Source: Bacteroidaceae bacterium (lineage in GTDB: Bacteria; Bacteroidota; Bacteroidia; Bacteroidales; Bacteroidaceae). Taken from it: a stretch of DNA of 39,406 nt. The notes beneath the pieces were generated by a model. The model worked only from the letters and a program-made list of their open reading frames with translations, did no database searches and was not told the origin of the DNA. A program made the position numbers and the translations under genes. Of this stretch, positions 1 through 6,884 are shown in pieces (the first letter of the stretch is position 1; every line of letters starts with the position of its first letter). The stretch spans positions 1-39,406 of the forward strand of contig JAILDV010000051.1 in assembly GCA_024688885.1 (NCBI GenBank). Direction: 5' to 3'.

Positions 1-154
1 AAATCTTTCCAAAATCAAACAAATATATTTTCAAACAAAATAATCCATATATCCCGTAAATCCGTTGAATCTGCTTAATCATCCCAAAGGGATATGTCTT
101 TATAAAAACAAGTTCCTGCGGAACGATTGAACGGATTGAACGGGGATTTTATTT

Positions 155-329
155 AACCACGGATTAAGCTGATTTAACGGATTTTTTTTGACCACGAATT
201 TTACGAATTAAACGAATTATTGGCTTTCTTGGCGAAAGCCCCGTCCGGATGGTTTCCCAAGAGCCGCCAAGGCTCTCCCAATTCGTGAAATTCGTGTAAT
301 TCGTGGTTGAAAATTATAAATCTGTGGTT
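155..329. repeat. Nested palindromic intergenic element
   Basis: The 428 bases before the first gene hold no credible coding region. Bases 187-218 and 280-312 are inverted copies of each other built from repeated ACGAATT words (about 32 bp per arm, a few mismatches). An outer pair, AACCACGGATT at 155-165 and AATCTGTGGTT at 319-329, encloses them. Between the arms are two small hairpins (around 222-240 and 261-275) and a core word TCCGGATGGTTTCCC at 244-258 that recurs, with one change, inside rnhB. This is the look of a REP or MITE-like non-autonomous repeat. Bases 360-376 carry a short GTACAT-type repetition. No transposase is nearby. Confidence 0.7.
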
Positions 330-428
330 TTTCTTGTTTTCTTCAATTTCCCAATCAATTGTACATTGTACATGCTTACACCCCGCATGGCAACTCTCCT
401 AATTGGCTTCGCCGAAGATGCTCACTCC

Positions 429-950
429 TCACTTCTTGAGCAGTTTCTTGGGGATTTCCACGGTGTAGCCTAAATTGAGGAAGGCGTCGACGTCGAAGTC
501 GTCGATGGCTGAGTAGCGTGAACGAATGTATTCAAGACTTTCATTTTCGAGGCGTGCCATCTCGTCGCAAATCCAGTCGTAGTAATCGTATTCCGGGTCT
601 TCGTTTTGGGCTTTTTCTTGGTTGTAGTGTTCTTGTAGTTCATCATCGTCAAATTCTATGTCTCCATGACGGATACCTTCTTTGACAAGGTAAACGAGGG
701 CTTCTTGACGGAGTGCCGTCTTCATGCGCGTGGCGAGCTTGCGGGCTCCGGATTGCAGGATGGCAAGGAGTCCTTTCTCGCGTTTCTTTTCACTGGCTTG
801 ACTGACGAGCTGGCGCATGAGCGCGATTTCGTCAGCGGTGCATTCCATTGTGAATTCGAAGTAGGCAGAGATTGGGCAACCTACACAGTCGATGCCCATG
901 CACACTGTGACGCCGAACGTCATCTTTTGGGTTATGGTTTCTTTTTTCAT
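429..950 (-). CDS. Hypothetical protein, Cys-rich N-terminus and acidic C-terminus
   Basis: A 173-residue protein that I cannot assign to a family. Residues 18-25 hold a C-x4-C-x2-C cluster (C18, C23, C26 region) that could bind metal. A basic, Lys/Arg-rich helix occupies about residues 50-85 and a strongly acidic stretch about 98-130. No signal peptide or membrane segment is visible. Its ATG lies 2 bases after the stop of the SprT-like gene, so the two are almost certainly co-transcribed and translationally coupled. This makes a role together with the metalloprotease plausible, but nothing in the sequence proves it. Confidence 0.7.
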   Translation of the reverse strand: MKKETITQKMTFGVTVCMGIDCVGCPISAYFEFTMECTADEIALMRQLVSQASEKKREKGLLAILQSGARKLATRMKTALRQEALVYLVKEGIRHGDIEFDDDELQEHYNQEKAQNEDPEYDYYDWICDEMARLENESLEYIRSRYSAIDDFDVDAFLNLGYTVEIPKKLLKK

Positions 951-952
951 AA

Positions 953-1393
953 TTAAATTTCTTTAAATATAAATGTGTTGTAGATAAATTGCCAGATTTT
1001 CTCGCCAAAGGTGAGTTTCCCAACCTGTTTTGGAGGGTCGGTGTAGGTTTGAATTATATTGAGCCCGTATTTTTCGTTGAGCTCATTCGCCATCTGATGC
1101 CATCGGGGTCCATGTCCCCCCTTTTCAAGGATGAATCTCCTGTATAAGTTGAGATGTATCATTTCGTGGCACATAACGTTGATCAGGTCTTCTTCCGTGA
1201 GATCGAACATCTCTGAGAATCTGATTTCAATTCCCCCGCACCTTCTGGTCTTGTAATTTGGGATGCAATATGTCCGTGCCACATAATAGGTGGAACGACC
1301 TGTGCTTAACTTTGGTCTTGCCATCTTGCCTCCGAAATACATCTTGTTGCAATAGGTGAAGACTTCTTTCATTTTTTGTACTGTGATAATCAT
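953..1393 (-). CDS. SprT-like zinc metalloprotease domain protein
   Basis: A 146-residue protein with the zinc-binding HExxH motif as HEMIH (residues 76-80), followed by a Gly-His-Gly segment near 92-95 that could give the third ligand. This layout, the small size, and the text around the motif (ICHE-type helix preceded by an acidic DLTEEDL segment) match the SprT/Spartan-like family. Known members of the wider family include Spartan, which degrades DNA-protein crosslinks, and bacterial SprT of unclear role. There is no signal peptide, so it should be cytoplasmic. It is the first gene of a two-gene minus-strand unit. A -7 element lies at 1494-1501 and a period-7 repeat array fills its 5' leader, ending at the start codon. 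Confidence 0.8.
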   Translation of the reverse strand: MIITVQKMKEVFTYCNKMYFGGKMARPKLSTGRSTYYVARTYCIPNYKTRRCGGIEIRFSEMFDLTEEDLINVMCHEMIHLNLYRRFILEKGGHGPRWHQMANELNEKYGLNIIQTYTDPPKQVGKLTFGEKIWQFIYNTFIFKEI

Positions 1394-1476
1394 GAGTTGA
1401 GAGTTTTAGACAGTTGAGAGTTTAGGGTTTAGAGTTTAGAGTTTAGGGTTGAGGGTTTAGAGTTGAGAATTGAGAA
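1394..1476. repeat. Period-7 tandem array (GAGTTTA-type)
   Basis: About ten imperfect 7-bp units of the form GAGTTTA, GGGTTTA, GGGTTGA or GAGTTGA, in register from 1411 to 1473 and with a slip near 1401-1411. The array begins at the base after the SprT-like start codon and lies between that codon and its -7 element, so it would be transcribed as most of the 5' leader. Confidence 0.9.
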
Positions 1477-1493
1477 TTTTTTATTTGACGATG

Positions 1494-1501
1494 CAAATTT
1501 A
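1494..1501 (-). promoter_or_regulatory. -7 element for the SprT-like operon
   Basis: The minus strand reads TAAATTTG, matching TAnnTTTG. No clear TTTG is seen 19-20 bp further upstream. It would give a leader of roughly 95 bases containing the heptamer array. Confidence 0.5.
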
Positions 1502-1582
1502 GTATGTTGGGATGGAATATATGGAATTTCCATACCTATATAAAAAATGAGGGAGGGATGGTGGTGATTGGGAAATATGTTG

Positions 1583-1590
1583 TATCTTTG
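1583..1590 (+). promoter_or_regulatory. -7 element for the acidic repeat protein gene
   Basis: TATCTTTG fits TAnnTTTG. Its position argues that the gene starts at 1622 or 1625 and not at the in-frame ATG at 1568, which lies upstream of the expected transcription start. Confidence 0.6.
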
Positions 1591-1621
1591 CAGCATGTGT
1601 AACCTAAATTTATTATTAATT

Positions 1622-2272
1622 ATGATGGAAAAGACTTTTAAGAAGGTGCATTACCCGGAGTATGAGGGTAAGTATGATGAGAGTATCAAGATGAGAATGG
1701 AGATGAATCCTGAGAGCATCGATGTGGAAACGATGCGTGAGTGTCTCTATGGTTATACGTTCACGAAGGAGTATGCCGAGGGGGAGATTCTTGATGAGTT
1801 GTCGATGGACTATTGGAGAGATCGGCGCATCAAGAGGAATTTGCTGGCTGAGGCGGAGAGTATTTCTGATGACGAGGATGAGGATTTTGATTTGGAGGAT
1901 GAGGAGGATGATTTTGATTTGGAGGATGAGGAGGATGATTTTGATTTGGATGCGCTCATCGGTGGTTTGGATGGTGACAAGGAGGATGCGGAGGAGGATA
2001 GGTATGAACGTGTGTCGCCTCAGGAGAGGCTGTTGCTTGAGGCGATTGACAGCACGGGGGATGGGTTGAGCGCAAAGACGGCTTTGTGTGTGATTGCTGT
2101 TAAACAGGAGTATGAATATCTTGAGCGCGTTGTGAAATACAGTAGCATGAGGGTCCGCAAGCAAAGATTGGCGGACGGGATTGATTGCCTGACGCTGACG
2201 GATGATGAGGATGAGACGGTGGACGTGTATTTTGATGTCAGCCGCTGTTTTGAGGTGGAAGGGTTCTATTGA
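1622..2272 (+). CDS. Hypothetical acidic protein with Asp/Glu repeats
   Basis: A 216-residue cytoplasmic protein of unknown function. The start at 1622 (or 1625, tandem ATGATG) is chosen because a -7 element at 1583-1590 lies downstream of the longer alternative start. The first 80 residues are ordinary, charged sequence. Residues 87-111 hold a nine-residue acidic repeat of the type DDFDLEDEE, present about three times and mirrored by a 27-bp DNA tandem repeat. The last 90 residues look globular and contain a further acidic LTDDEDE segment. Acidic low-complexity linkers of this type occur in DNA mimics and in nucleic-acid-associated proteins, but no such role can be claimed here. It is a single-gene unit. 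Confidence 0.7.
   Translation: MMEKTFKKVHYPEYEGKYDESIKMRMEMNPESIDVETMRECLYGYTFTKEYAEGEILDELSMDYWRDRRIKRNLLAEAESISDDEDEDFDLEDEEDDFDLEDEEDDFDLDALIGGLDGDKEDAEEDRYERVSPQERLLLEAIDSTGDGLSAKTALCVIAVKQEYEYLERVVKYSSMRVRKQRLADGIDCLTLTDDEDETVDVYFDVSRCFEVEGFY
1880..1954 (+). repeat. 27-bp in-frame tandem repeat
   Basis: Three units (1880-1906, 1907-1933, and a partial 1934-1954), the first two differing at one base. Each encodes an acidic nonapeptide in the gene at 1622-2272. Copy number could change in whole-codon steps by slippage. Confidence 0.9.
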
Positions 2273-2380
2273 TTCGTGAACTTTCGCAATTGGTGGCGGG
2301 CTATGTTTTTGTTCATAAAAAACTTCTCCATCTATCATTTGAATAGGGAAAAACCCACCAAACGATTCATTTTATTGTGC

Positions 2381-2388
2381 TATATTTG
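2381..2388 (+). promoter_or_regulatory. -7 element for the gene at 2417
   Basis: TATATTTG matches TAnnTTTG and lies 28 bases before the ATG at 2417, giving a short A-rich leader. Confidence 0.6.
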
Positions 2389-2416
2389 CATAGAAATTCA
2401 ATAAAAACACAAAAAA

Positions 2417-3682
2417 ATGATGCCTATGGAGAAAAACAATCAACAAAAACACAATGCGAAGGGTCTGTATGAAATGGCTCTTAATTATGATCTGCCAGGT
2501 TTCGGTGGTGATGTAACCGACAAGGTGAGGAAGGCACAGGATTTGCTGAAGGGTAAGGATGGACACATTGATTATACTCGTGCTTACGAGTTGTTGCAGA
2601 AGGCATGTGGTATAAAACCGAAGAGGGAACGTGGTGAGAAAAAAATGTACGAAAAAATAAGTCATCGTCGTTATCTAAATGATATTATTGTTAGGTACAG
2701 ACGTGAGGAGTTTTTTGATGCAGGGCTGTTTGCAGCGGAAGAAGATTATGATTTACCTTGTGGAATTCCTGGTTCTATATTCGGTCGTTCTATACCGCAG
2801 GCAAATGTAGAGGAACCAAAGCCCCAAAAACCCGAAGAAAATGAGACGGAGAAAGAATATGCTTTAGCACTTGCTCGTATCATGATGGCTGAAATGCTTC
2901 GCACGGCAAAGGGAACGGGGAAAGACCCGAATGAGGCTATCCGCATGTTGCGTATGGTGGAGAAATATGGTGTGAAGAAGGGGGAACAGCTGGAACAGAT
3001 GGCTCGTGAAATGATGGAGCAGATTATAGACGAGGAGGATGAGGCTACGATTGCTGATACGATGAACTGTTCAGTGGAGGTGCGTGAGGGTATGAGACGA
3101 AATGGAGAACGCTATTCCATCATCCTGCATCATGCTGATGGCAGTGAGTCGGAGCTGAATCTCAAAGGTAGAAACAAGCTTGTGTATTTGTTGGCGTTGA
3201 TGGCGGAGGCTTCACACCGTGATGTGCGATTGACGGCGAAGATGTTTGTGGCGCATAAGGAGCTGATGGTTGATTTGGCGAAAGAGATAAGAATCAATAC
3301 CGGCGAGAAGAGTGTGGAGGATTGGGTGTTGGACTTTGTGTACAAGGAAAATCCTGACAATGAGCATTTACGTAACGAGGATGGACATGAGGGTGAGGGG
3401 TATTTCAGCTACGACTCTCACAATTATTCGCAGACGAAACTGCCCATTAATCGGGAACTGCAGAAATGTACCAATGGGCGCACAGAGGAGTATAAGACTT
3501 TTGAGTTGAAGGCTACTGGTGGACAGACGAGCTTTATGCACCTCTCCCTTTCGCACGTGCAGATACAGTTGCCAGAGTCGCTGAGGGCTTTTGTAGAGTA
3601 TCTTCCCTCTGCCAGTGAGGTGAACCGAATCATGGAACGAATGCAATACAGGAATAGGTGGATTCATTATTATGATGAATAG
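2417..3682 (+). CDS. Hypothetical 421-residue cytoplasmic protein
   Basis: I do not recognise this family. The N-terminal 200 residues contain alpha-helical segments suggestive of degenerate Sel1/TPR-like repeats (for example the AYELLQKA segment near residue 56 and an EAIRMLR segment near residue 174), separated by a Pro/Glu-rich linker near 130-150. A second, probably globular part spans about residues 215-421. No signal peptide, membrane helix or catalytic motif can be seen. It has its own -7 element and ends at a strong terminator shared with the convergent AddA-like gene, so it is a single-gene unit. Sel1/TPR assignment is weak. Confidence 0.75.
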   Translation: MMPMEKNNQQKHNAKGLYEMALNYDLPGFGGDVTDKVRKAQDLLKGKDGHIDYTRAYELLQKACGIKPKRERGEKKMYEKISHRRYLNDIIVRYRREEFFDAGLFAAEEDYDLPCGIPGSIFGRSIPQANVEEPKPQKPEENETEKEYALALARIMMAEMLRTAKGTGKDPNEAIRMLRMVEKYGVKKGEQLEQMAREMMEQIIDEEDEATIADTMNCSVEVREGMRRNGERYSIILHHADGSESELNLKGRNKLVYLLALMAEASHRDVRLTAKMFVAHKELMVDLAKEIRINTGEKSVEDWVLDFVYKENPDNEHLRNEDGHEGEGYFSYDSHNYSQTKLPINRELQKCTNGRTEEYKTFELKATGGQTSFMHLSLSHVQIQLPESLRAFVEYLPSASEVNRIMERMQYRNRWIHYYDE

Positions 3683-3690
3683 CACAACAA

Positions 3691-3724
3691 GGGGCAGTCA
3701 ATTGATGGCTGCCCCCTTTTTTTT
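3691..3724 (+). terminator. Rho-independent terminator
   Basis: A GGGGCAG stem (3691-3697) pairs with CTGCCCC (3709-3715), followed by a run of T. It ends the gene at 2417-3682, and the T run overlaps the stop of the convergent AddA-like gene. Confidence 0.9.
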
Positions 3725-6700
3725 ATTTTACTTCAACAACAAACTGAGTTACGGGATAGTAAATGATGCGGGCTGCCACTTTTTTCTTGCCTTCTGCTTC
3801 GAGGGCTCGTTGGTAGCAGTCGAGTTGATTTCCATGAGAACCTGCATAATGTTCGCTGCATGGATTGAAGACAAGGTTATAGGCACCTGGACAGGTTTTG
3901 TAGTCTACAATAACGTATGCGCCTTCTGTTTCCCAAATGAAGTCAATATATCCAGAAACCATATGTCCATCAGCATCAAAGTGGCGGAATGGTCTTTCGT
4001 GATGTCGCTTGATGGCTTTGCCATAGCGAGATTCAAGGGTGTCGATGAGGTATTTCCATGAGTCTAATAATTTTGCAGGCTCCGGCATGTTCTTGTCGGT
4101 AAAACCGTAGCTGTTACGTAGCTCTACTATCTGGTCAACACTGATTCCATCATCGCAGCAACAGAACACCTGATGGATGAAGTCGCCCATAAGGGCATCT
4201 TCTTTTCTGCTATTAACTTCCATACGGCATTCCTTGTCGTTGATGACTTTAATTTCATGCGGTGTCTTGTCCACTTTGGATGGTGATATGTAAAGTGGAG
4301 TGTCAAGTGAGGAGAAGTTTGCAGATATAGCATGAACGCTGTTTACAGGCTCTTCAGGTTGTTCTAATAAATGCTGGGTATCGATGCGTTCAATATGTAT
4401 AGGCATATCGATTCCGAGCAAGTCTTGATTCTCACCACCATCCAAGAGCTGTTTAATGTCTTTGACACCCACAGAACGGAACCAACTGAGATTGACAGCA
4501 TTATTTTTTTCTCTTGGCGCAAGAATCAGTATCTCACGGGCACGAGTGACGCCAACATAAAGCAAACGTGCATTCTCGGCTATTTCTTGATTGGATACAG
4601 CTTCCCATAAAGGATGTTGCTGAAGACGAGCAGTTACTGCCGCCTTTGTGGCGTTGTCATTGGTTGTGGCATAGATATTTCTGACAAGGGAAATGGTCAT
4701 TGGCGGGTTGGGATTCTCTGCCGTTGGTTGTTGCTCACGATGATGGTGACAGCCTAACATACTTCGCGTTGCTATCTTCGTAGCATCAGAGGCATCATTG
4801 TCAAGTGACAACATGATGACCACCTTCCACTCCAAGCCTTTAGACTTGTGATAAGTGTAAAGGCGAACTCCCTCATCGTTGGCTGCACCTTCTTGCTGCT
4901 GGTTGGTGAAGAAATCAATGAAGCCAGTAATGGTAGCTGGTTGAGCAAGCTTGGTGGAAGATTCTTCATATTTCTTTGCCAGGTCAATTAACACCTGCAG
5001 ATTTGTTTCTTCAGCTAAGGCATTGTCCCAACTTTGAACTAAGGAATAGAGGTCAAGCTCGATGACAAGACTCTCGACCAAAGAGGAGATACTCTGATAG
5101 CCCAGCAGATTGGTAGGTATTTTTTGATTATCATTGGAGAAGAAATGACGCAGCTGGAACAGTCGTTTCAGAATGGGAATGTCCTTCAGGTAATCATGAG
5201 GCTTTACCTCATTTGCCAGATGGTCAAGACGATTCTCTATAATCTCTGTAATATTATAGCCAGGCTCAGTGAGGTATGCCACTTCGGCACGAGCAAGCTG
5301 GTTGAACGGTGTGTTGACCAGTGTGAGCAGAGACTTCATCAGTCGACCAGCGCGCGATTCCTTGATATCATTGGACTCTCGGCAAACGGGAACGTGCAAG
5401 ACACGCAATTCATCTGCCAACGAGTCAAGATTATCATTGGCACGAGCAAGTACAGCGATATCTTTGGGGGCAATGCTCTCTCTGAGTATCAGCTGCTGAA
5501 TCTGAAGGGCAAGTTCCTTATCACCATTGTATGGCCATAAGCGGAGTGGCTTTTCGACAGAAGTGGTGTTGCCATTTTTTTCTGGCATTTTCAGCTCGAC
5601 TTCTTCAGTCTTCATATTGTTGAAGACCTGCGAGAAGATACGATTGGAGAAACGTACCAACGGCTCTATGGAACGATAGGAGTGCTCCAGATGTTCTGTA
5701 TCACTGATGCTGTCAGCAACGGCTGTTGTCAGTTGGGTGTCTGAGCCACGGAAACCATAGATGGCTTGCTTTTTGTCACCTACATAAACGGTATTCAGCA
5801 GAGAGGAGAGTTTCTGGAAGATGCGCACCTGCATAGGGTTGGAATCCTGGAACTCGTCGACATATAGGTGGGTATAACGTGACTGGATATCCTGTTGTAC
5901 TTCCTCCATATTGAGCAGCTTCAGGAACATCTCCTCCATATCGTTGAAGTCGATGAGATGGTGCTCGTCCTTGTATTGACGATATTCCTTCTGCCAGTTG
6001 CTTGCCAAACGGAAAATCAATGCAGCGTATTTGCGCTGGTCATCAGCGGACTCTTTGGTGAACAGTGTTGATGCAGCAAGACTTGCAGAGAAACGTTTGT
6101 AGTTTTCTGATTCCTTGCAACGTCCTTTGGCGATGGATTCCAAATTTGCTAACTCATCAGCAGTAAGGGGACGATTCTTGTAGCTATCGATGATCAGACG
6201 CTCATTATTCGACTTGTCGGTTTGCCTTTTGAGATTGTTCAGGGCATCTTCAATATCATTGATGACCGCCTTTGCTTGTTCCATCAAAGATTTGTCGTCT
6301 TTTGCTTCATCGAGACAAGTGATAAAACTTTCTGTGGTATCAATACTCTTCTGCAGTTGGGCATCATCGATGCTATACCATTGGATATAGTCAAGAACCT
6401 GACCGAGGTCTTTCTTCCAGAACTCGTAATTAACACCAGATTTGTGCTCACTAAGATCGTAAGAAACGTTGTAGGTTTCTGCATAATGATATAGAAAAGT
6501 GCGATCGTCTTTATTGAGGAGTCCGCGCAGCGAGTGGTCACGATACATCTGTTTTTCACTCTCCTCCATAGCGGCTACATCGGGCATGATGCCAAGAAGA
6601 TACCAATACTTGGTGAGGAAGGTGTTGGCAACAGAGTGAACGGTTCCGATAAGGGCATGTTCCATCTGCTGAGCTTCGCGATGAAGCCCAAGGTTTGCCA

Positions 6701-6869
6701 ACTCCTTCTTGGCTTTCTCACGTAACTCCTGAGCTGCCGCCTTGGTGAAAGTGGTCATGATGACTTGGTCGGGATTAAGCAGATGGTCTTTCACCATCTT
6801 AGCCACATCGGTGGTTATTGTGTATGTCTTGCCAGAACCTGCTCCAGCACTGATGAATTTCTTTGTCAT
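3723..6869 (-). CDS. addA: AddA-like UvrD-family helicase/nuclease
   Basis: A 1048-residue SF1 helicase with a C-terminal PD-(D/E)XK nuclease domain. Visible motifs in order: Walker A AGAGSGKT (8-15), Walker B with DEFQDS (338-343), motif III GDKKQAIYGFRGSD (364-377), motif V HKSKGLEWK (674-682), motif VI YVGVTRAR (771-778), and the nuclease residues near GYIDF (973-977) and DYK (989-991). Family knowledge: AddAB loads at DNA double-strand ends, unwinds and trims them and prepares 3' tails for RecA. It is the second gene of an operon, 15 bases after the AddB-like gene, which matches the usual pairing. The symbol is by analogy. In Bacteroidota these are often annotated only as UvrD-helicase domain proteins. 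Confidence 0.9.
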   Translation of the reverse strand: MTKKFISAGAGSGKTYTITTDVAKMVKDHLLNPDQVIMTTFTKAAAQELREKAKKELANLGLHREAQQMEHALIGTVHSVANTFLTKYWYLLGIMPDVAAMEESEKQMYRDHSLRGLLNKDDRTFLYHYAETYNVSYDLSEHKSGVNYEFWKKDLGQVLDYIQWYSIDDAQLQKSIDTTESFITCLDEAKDDKSLMEQAKAVINDIEDALNNLKRQTDKSNNERLIIDSYKNRPLTADELANLESIAKGRCKESENYKRFSASLAASTLFTKESADDQRKYAALIFRLASNWQKEYRQYKDEHHLIDFNDMEEMFLKLLNMEEVQQDIQSRYTHLYVDEFQDSNPMQVRIFQKLSSLLNTVYVGDKKQAIYGFRGSDTQLTTAVADSISDTEHLEHSYRSIEPLVRFSNRIFSQVFNNMKTEEVELKMPEKNGNTTSVEKPLRLWPYNGDKELALQIQQLILRESIAPKDIAVLARANDNLDSLADELRVLHVPVCRESNDIKESRAGRLMKSLLTLVNTPFNQLARAEVAYLTEPGYNITEIIENRLDHLANEVKPHDYLKDIPILKRLFQLRHFFSNDNQKIPTNLLGYQSISSLVESLVIELDLYSLVQSWDNALAEETNLQVLIDLAKKYEESSTKLAQPATITGFIDFFTNQQQEGAANDEGVRLYTYHKSKGLEWKVVIMLSLDNDASDATKIATRSMLGCHHHREQQPTAENPNPPMTISLVRNIYATTNDNATKAAVTARLQQHPLWEAVSNQEIAENARLLYVGVTRAREILILAPREKNNAVNLSWFRSVGVKDIKQLLDGGENQDLLGIDMPIHIERIDTQHLLEQPEEPVNSVHAISANFSSLDTPLYISPSKVDKTPHEIKVINDKECRMEVNSRKEDALMGDFIHQVFCCCDDGISVDQIVELRNSYGFTDKNMPEPAKLLDSWKYLIDTLESRYGKAIKRHHERPFRHFDADGHMVSGYIDFIWETEGAYVIVDYKTCPGAYNLVFNPCSEHYAGSHGNQLDCYQRALEAEGKKKVAARIIYYPVTQFVVEVK

Positions 6870-6884
6870 AATATGTTTGCTTCT

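Noticed and set aside
1394..1476. Repeat array as a possible CRISPR
   Set aside because: The period is 7 bp with no spacers, and no cas genes are in the window. It is a simple tandem array.
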